A stretch of DNA of 10,000 bases. Source: Candidatus Hydrogenedens sp. Its GTDB lineage: Bacteria; Hydrogenedentota; Hydrogenedentia; Hydrogenedentales; Hydrogenedentaceae. Each line of letters starts with the position of its first letter. Within the stretch, counting starts at the first letter, position 1. Location of the stretch: the NCBI GenBank assembly GCA_020216745.1, contig JAIWNQ010000133.1, positions 1 to 10,000 of the forward strand, written 5' to 3'. Position numbers and translations under genes: made by a program. Positions 7,094 through 10,000 of this stretch are shown here, piece after piece. The notes under the pieces were generated by a model that was not told where the DNA came from, made no database searches, and worked only from the letters and a program-made list of their open reading frames with translations.

Positions 7094-8557
7094 ATGCCAA
7101 AAAGAAATCTCTACCCTCCCTTTTATTACATATTCCTTATTACTCTCATTTTCTTATCTCTTCCCTCATTTACAGAAGAGGTTGAAATTAATCTCGTTTA
7201 TACAAATGATATACATGATAATATTCGTCCATCATATTCTGGTATTGGAGGTTTGCCTTACATCGCAGGGTTTGTAAAACAATTAAGAGCAGAAAAAACT
7301 AATGTTATATTGGTTGACGCAGGAGACTTAACAGACAAAGGTGACATGGTAGCCGATGTAACCAATGGAGAAATTATGTATCAGGCAGTAGAAAAAATGG
7401 GATATCAGGTCATGGTTATAGGTAACCATGACATCAAAAAGGGGATTGAACAACTTTGCAAATTAAAGCAATTAGCCCCTTCTGTTGACATAGTAACTAC
7501 AGATTATAAAGAAGGTTTAGAACATTGCTATAAACCGTGGGTTATAAAAAAAGTAGGAGATTTACCTGTCGGTTTTGTAGGAATAATTAATTTTCGAATC
7601 GAGAATATAAAACCTGCAATTGATGAAATGAAACGAAAAGGATGCTATTTTTTTGTGGCTTTATGTCATTTAGGAAGTGGTACTTGCAAAGCCATCTCTA
7701 AAAAAATTCCTGAAATATCAATATTCGTTTCTGGACATACACATGAGATATTAGAAGAACCAATAGTGTGTCCTGATACTAATGCCCTTATCGTTCAATC
7801 GGGTTCACGTGCAATACGAGTTGGATATTTAAAAATACTTGTTGATACCCAAAAACAGAACATTAAAAGTTACGAAAACAAATTAGTAGAGTTAAAACAT
7901 GATGTAATCAAGCCAGATGAGGATTTATTAAACTGGATATATGCAGAAGAAAAAAGGGCGTGTCCTCTCGCTTTTGAATTTTTAATTAACAATAAAAAAA
8001 CAATTAACGCAAGCCAAATAGCAATTCTTACATCACATGCTATAAAAGAAAAAACCGATGTAGATATTGCCTTTTGCCCGCCAAAATTAATCCGCAATGT
8101 TTTTCCACCAAACAAATTGGATTATAACGCCGTTTTTTTAACCACAGGACATCGAGCCTTAGAAAAAGAATGGATTCAAATAACATTAAAAGGCAAGCAG
8201 ATTGAGCAATACTTAAAAGATATATTAAAAAACCACTGGGACATAACCGAATGTGCAGGTATGGAATTCCAATATAAGGATAAAACCCTATTAGAAACCA
8301 ATTTAATTTTAGATAAAGATTACAGAATTGCTATCTCAAAAACAAAATTCCAGAACCAATTATTACGCTCTTTGCGAATGAATAACGAAAAGGATATAGA
8401 AAATATAAAAAATGAATTGACAGAATATGATTTTACATACCTTGATGTTCTATCAGAGTTGTTTAAAAAGATAAACAATAGCGGTTTAACCTTGGACGCG
8501 TATGTGGATAGAATGAATATAAATAGCAATAATGAAAATAACCAAAGTGACAATTAA
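7094..8557 (+). CDS. Exported metallophosphatase of the 5'-nucleotidase (UshA/YfkN-like) family
   Basis: A 487-residue protein predicted to leave the cytoplasm: a basic start (MPKR), a hydrophobic stretch at about 8-23, then SLPSFTEE as a poor signal-peptidase site, so it may remain membrane-anchored. The calcineurin-like metallophosphatase domain (about 30-250) has all five blocks: TNDIHDN (37-43; Asp39, His41), DAGD (75-78; Asp78), GNHD (110-113), CHLG (191-194) and SGHTHE (213-218). The dimetal site therefore looks intact. Residues of about 290-465 align with the 5'-nucleotidase C-terminal substrate domain, including a G-x-E/R-F-x-Y block (GMEFQY, 389-394) and YRIAISKT. The usual NxGGxR loop is replaced by FCPPKLIRN, so nucleotide recognition may be altered. 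The family hydrolyses nucleotides or other phosphoesters outside the cell. AAGGA lies 8 bases before the ATG. It may continue the operon started at 4427 or have its own promoter in the 98-bp gap. Confidence 0.9.
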   Translation: MPKRNLYPPFYYIFLITLIFLSLPSFTEEVEINLVYTNDIHDNIRPSYSGIGGLPYIAGFVKQLRAEKTNVILVDAGDLTDKGDMVADVTNGEIMYQAVEKMGYQVMVIGNHDIKKGIEQLCKLKQLAPSVDIVTTDYKEGLEHCYKPWVIKKVGDLPVGFVGIINFRIENIKPAIDEMKRKGCYFFVALCHLGSGTCKAISKKIPEISIFVSGHTHEILEEPIVCPDTNALIVQSGSRAIRVGYLKILVDTQKQNIKSYENKLVELKHDVIKPDEDLLNWIYAEEKRACPLAFEFLINNKKTINASQIAILTSHAIKEKTDVDIAFCPPKLIRNVFPPNKLDYNAVFLTTGHRALEKEWIQITLKGKQIEQYLKDILKNHWDITECAGMEFQYKDKTLLETNLILDKDYRIAISKTKFQNQLLRSLRMNNEKDIENIKNELTEYDFTYLDVLSELFKKINNSGLTLDAYVDRMNINSNNENNQSDN

Positions 8558-8811
8558 TAACATTTATAAATATATTGAGTAGTACCAATGAAATATTTAC
8601 TTCATCATTTATTCTATTATCGCAATCAAAATAATAGTTTAAAAAGTAATATGCTTTTTATATGACTTCATCACATTCGTTATAGATATTGAGTAAAAAT
8701 CTGTTTTGTTGTATCTATTCGTATTAGACCCTTCATAGGTATATATTAATGCCATTACTAAATAATATTTTCTAAAATAACGATTAGTAAGGTAAATAAA
8801 AAACATTATTT
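8558..8811. other. AT-rich gap before the decayed toxin-antitoxin locus
   Basis: About 254 bp with no credible gene; the longest start-to-stop reading (25 codons from 8588) has no support. It holds a weak A/T hairpin (AAAAAG 8641-8646 with CTTTTT 8654-8659) and the concentric palindrome at 8755-8790. No clear -35/-10 pair stands out. Confidence 0.5.
8755..8790. repeat. 36-bp interrupted concentric palindrome upstream of the MNT remnant
   Basis: Outer arms TTACTAA (8755-8761) and TTAGTAA (8784-8790) and an inner palindrome TATTTTCTAAAATA (8766-8779) share the same centre, between 8772 and 8773. In total 13 of 18 base pairs are complementary, and the far edge lies 21 bp before the ATG of the nucleotidyltransferase remnant. 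This is a plausible autoregulatory operator of the former toxin-antitoxin operon, or a hairpin in its leader. A/T richness lowers its significance. Confidence 0.45.
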
Positions 8812-9006
8812 ATGGATATTCATAAAGAAAAAATAAAGTTAACTATCAAGAATGAAATTGTAAGTAGAGGATTTACTCTTGTAGATATTATCCTTTTTGG
8901 AAGTAGAGTTACAGGTAAATACAATAAAGATAATGATTGAGATATACTTATATTAATTAAAGAAGCTATCAAGAAAAGAAAAAATAAATTTAACTACAAT
9001 GGTTAG
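8812..9006 (+). pseudogene. Decayed MNT-type nucleotidyltransferase (antitoxin), TGA at the conserved Trp position
   Basis: Reading from the ATG at 8812 gives 42 codons ending in LFGSRVTGKYNKDND, then TGA at 8938-8940, then DILILI in the same frame and a TAG at 9004-9006. This is the minimal nucleotidyltransferase signature GSx10DxD, usually FGSRxxGxxxxxSDWDIL: Gly30-Ser31, Asp42 and Asp44 are all present. The stop replaces the residue between the two metal-binding aspartates, where Trp (TGG) is common, so a single TGG-to-TGA change explains it. After DILILI only about 16 residues remain before the frame runs into HEPN-like sequence, so the C-terminal half of the domain is also gone. In MNT/HEPN pairs the MNT protein acts as antitoxin by adenylylating the HEPN toxin. 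No good ribosome site is visible. Nonfunctional as it stands, unless TGA is read through. Confidence 0.8.
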
Positions 9007-9274
9007 ACGGGCTCTTCTTGTTTTTAATAACAAAGAGATTAGTAAAACACACGATATAGCCTTCCTTATAAAGGAATGTGCAAAACTTGATAAAGAATTT
9101 GAAAATTTATTTGATATAAATGCTGATATATTATCGTCTTATGCAATTAAGGTAAGATATCCCGACGATTTTTATTTTCCCTCATTAAAGGAAACGAAAA
9201 ATATTATTGAAATTGCGAGAAAAACAAAATCTTTTATATTAAAGAAATTATTATCATTAGGTATTCAGGTCTAA
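8999..9274 (+). pseudogene. Truncated HEPN-domain protein (C-terminal half of an MNT/HEPN toxin)
   Basis: The 91 residues from the ATG at 8999 match the second half of a HEPN domain: RALLVFNNKEISKTHDIAFL (4-23; family KALLxxxGxxxPKTHDLxxL), then YAIKVRYPDDFYF (48-60; family YAVxxRYPxD) and a final helix EIARKTKSFILKKL (71-84). Complete HEPN proteins are about 120-140 residues and begin with a helix pair containing FHxQQAxEK, which is missing. The open frame can be followed back only to about 8957, into sequence belonging to the MNT gene. It most likely results from an internal deletion that removed the MNT C-terminus and the HEPN N-terminus together. The ATG at 8999 has no ribosome site. HEPN toxins are RNases in MNT/HEPN systems, and this remnant is unlikely to fold or cleave RNA. 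A standalone small protein cannot be fully excluded. Confidence 0.78.
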
Positions 9275-9304
9275 GATATACAATAAGGTAACAAAATATT
9301 AAGA

Positions 9305-10000
9305 TTACGAACGAATCTGTTTTACGACATCTTCAATTAATTTTTGGATTTCATTCATTCGTTTTGGGGTATCTGCTTCCACCCGCATTACTAACTTTGG
9401 TGATGTGTTAGATGCACGAAGGAGTCCCCAACCATCTGGAAATTCAATTCGTGCCCCATCAATAGTTATTACCTCATACCCTTTTTCCTGAAAATGTTTC
9501 GTTGCCTTTGCAACCACATCAAATTTCTTATCATCTGGGCACGGAAACTCCAGTTCGGGTGTAGAATGCCTTTTCGGAATAGTATTCAACAACGCACTTA
9601 GCGGTTTATCTCCATTAGCAATGAGTTCCAGAAGTCTACATGCCGAATAAATTGCATCATCAAAACCATACCAGCGATGTTTAAAGAAGATATGTCCACT
9701 CATTTCACCTGCCACCTGTGCCTTTAACTTAATCATGGCAGATTTGATATGTGAATGTCCCGTCCGCCACATAACTGCATTTCCACCTGCTTTTCTTATT
9801 TCCTCATACATACTCCGCGAACACTTTACCTCACCTAAAATCGTCGCTCCAGGTTTATCTTTTAATATATCCCGAGCAAACAACACCAATAGTTGGTCAC
9901 CCCACAACATTCTTCCTTTATCGTCACATCCACCTAAACGGTCTACATCACCATCAAATGCAATACCGACATCCGCTTTATATTTCTTAACTGTTTTAAT
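9305..10000 (-). CDS. Phosphomannomutase/phosphoglucomutase, C-terminal 231 residues (runs off right edge)
   Basis: This cytoplasmic alpha-D-phosphohexomutase interconverts mannose- or glucose-6-phosphate and the 1-phosphate, feeding nucleotide-sugar and polysaccharide synthesis. The frame is open from 10000, so the methionine at 9910 is internal. The fragment starts in domain 2 and includes the metal loop GIAFDGDVDRLG (12-23 of the fragment; usual DGDADR, with Ala changed to Val), WGDQLL (33-38), the sugar-specificity loop GEMSGHIFFKHRWYGFDDAI (98-117) as in AlgC-type PMM/PGM, and the phosphate-binding RASNTSPKLVMRVEAD (195-210) of domain 4. GEMSGH rather than GGExSGH favours a dual-specificity PMM/PGM over phosphoglucosamine mutase. 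The phosphoserine loop lies outside the window. It converges on the HEPN remnant with a 30-bp gap, in which I see no terminator. Confidence 0.95.
   Translation of the reverse strand: MKTVKKYKADVGIAFDGDVDRLGGCDDKGRMLWGDQLLVLFARDILKDKPGATILGEVKCSRSMYEEIRKAGGNAVMWRTGHSHIKSAMIKLKAQVAGEMSGHIFFKHRWYGFDDAIYSACRLLELIANGDKPLSALLNTIPKRHSTPELEFPCPDDKKFDVVAKATKHFQEKGYEVITIDGARIEFPDGWGLLRASNTSPKLVMRVEADTPKRMNEIQKLIEDVVKQIRS

Noticed and set aside
8640..8660. A/T hairpin after the metallophosphatase gene (AAAAAG/CTTTTT)
   Set aside because: It has one G-C pair in seven and no following T-run; it is expected by chance in this A/T-rich gap.
8588..8665. 25-codon reading frame from the ATG at 8588
   Set aside because: Very short, no ribosome site and no recognisable features.
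8938..8940. Possible alternative genetic code (TGA as Trp or Gly), since no intact gene here ends in TGA
   Set aside because: All long genes are open without any in-frame TGA and use TGG for Trp many times. A recoded genome should show TGA inside them, so one nonsense mutation in a decayed gene is the simpler explanation.

Overview
The window comes from a bacterium with AT-rich DNA. Intergenic stretches are strongly A/T-dominated, intact genes follow Shine-Dalgarno-type leaders, and the standard genetic code fits all of them. dapF and a D-Ala-D-Ala ligase point to diaminopimelate-type peptidoglycan. An exported 5'-nucleotidase-like protein suggests a periplasm or cell-surface compartment. A bacterial XPB-type helicase, a PfkB kinase and a vestigial cobalamin/radical-SAM-like protein fit an environmental or uncultured lineage, but the sequence alone does not let me name a phylum.

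Layout, left to right. (1) The 5' part of dapF (minus strand, running off the left edge) has a well-formed promoter at 475-503. (2) ddl (minus, 605-1621) also makes a peptidoglycan precursor and diverges from the next unit. (3) A plus-strand pair holds an XPB-like SF2 helicase (1886-3589) and, 42 bp on, a small membrane-anchored bacterial PH-domain protein (3632-4054). (4) A 372-bp AT-rich gap contains a 20-bp palindrome, a strong candidate promoter (4325-4353) and a 9-bp inverted repeat whose arms bracket that promoter's core and start point. (5) A plus-strand unit follows: a B12-binding/radical-SAM-like protein that lacks all three cluster cysteines (4427-6046), a PfkB kinase 25 bp behind it (6072-6995), and an exported metallophosphatase of the 5'-nucleotidase family (7094-8557). 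(6) An AT-rich accessory patch (8558-9304) carries a decayed MNT/HEPN toxin-antitoxin pair. The nucleotidyltransferase has a TGA between its two catalytic aspartates, and only the C-terminal half of the HEPN partner survives. A 36-bp interrupted palindrome lies just upstream. (7) The C-terminal 231 codons of a phosphomannomutase/phosphoglucomutase (minus) run off the right edge.

Functionally the window mixes cell-wall precursor synthesis (dapF, ddl), sugar-phosphate metabolism (PMM/PGM, PfkB), DNA unwinding or repair (XPB), and one operon of uncertain purpose built around a radical-SAM-derived pseudoenzyme. That protein and its apparent regulatory region are the most unusual content. No tRNA, rRNA, CRISPR array, IS element or replication origin was seen.
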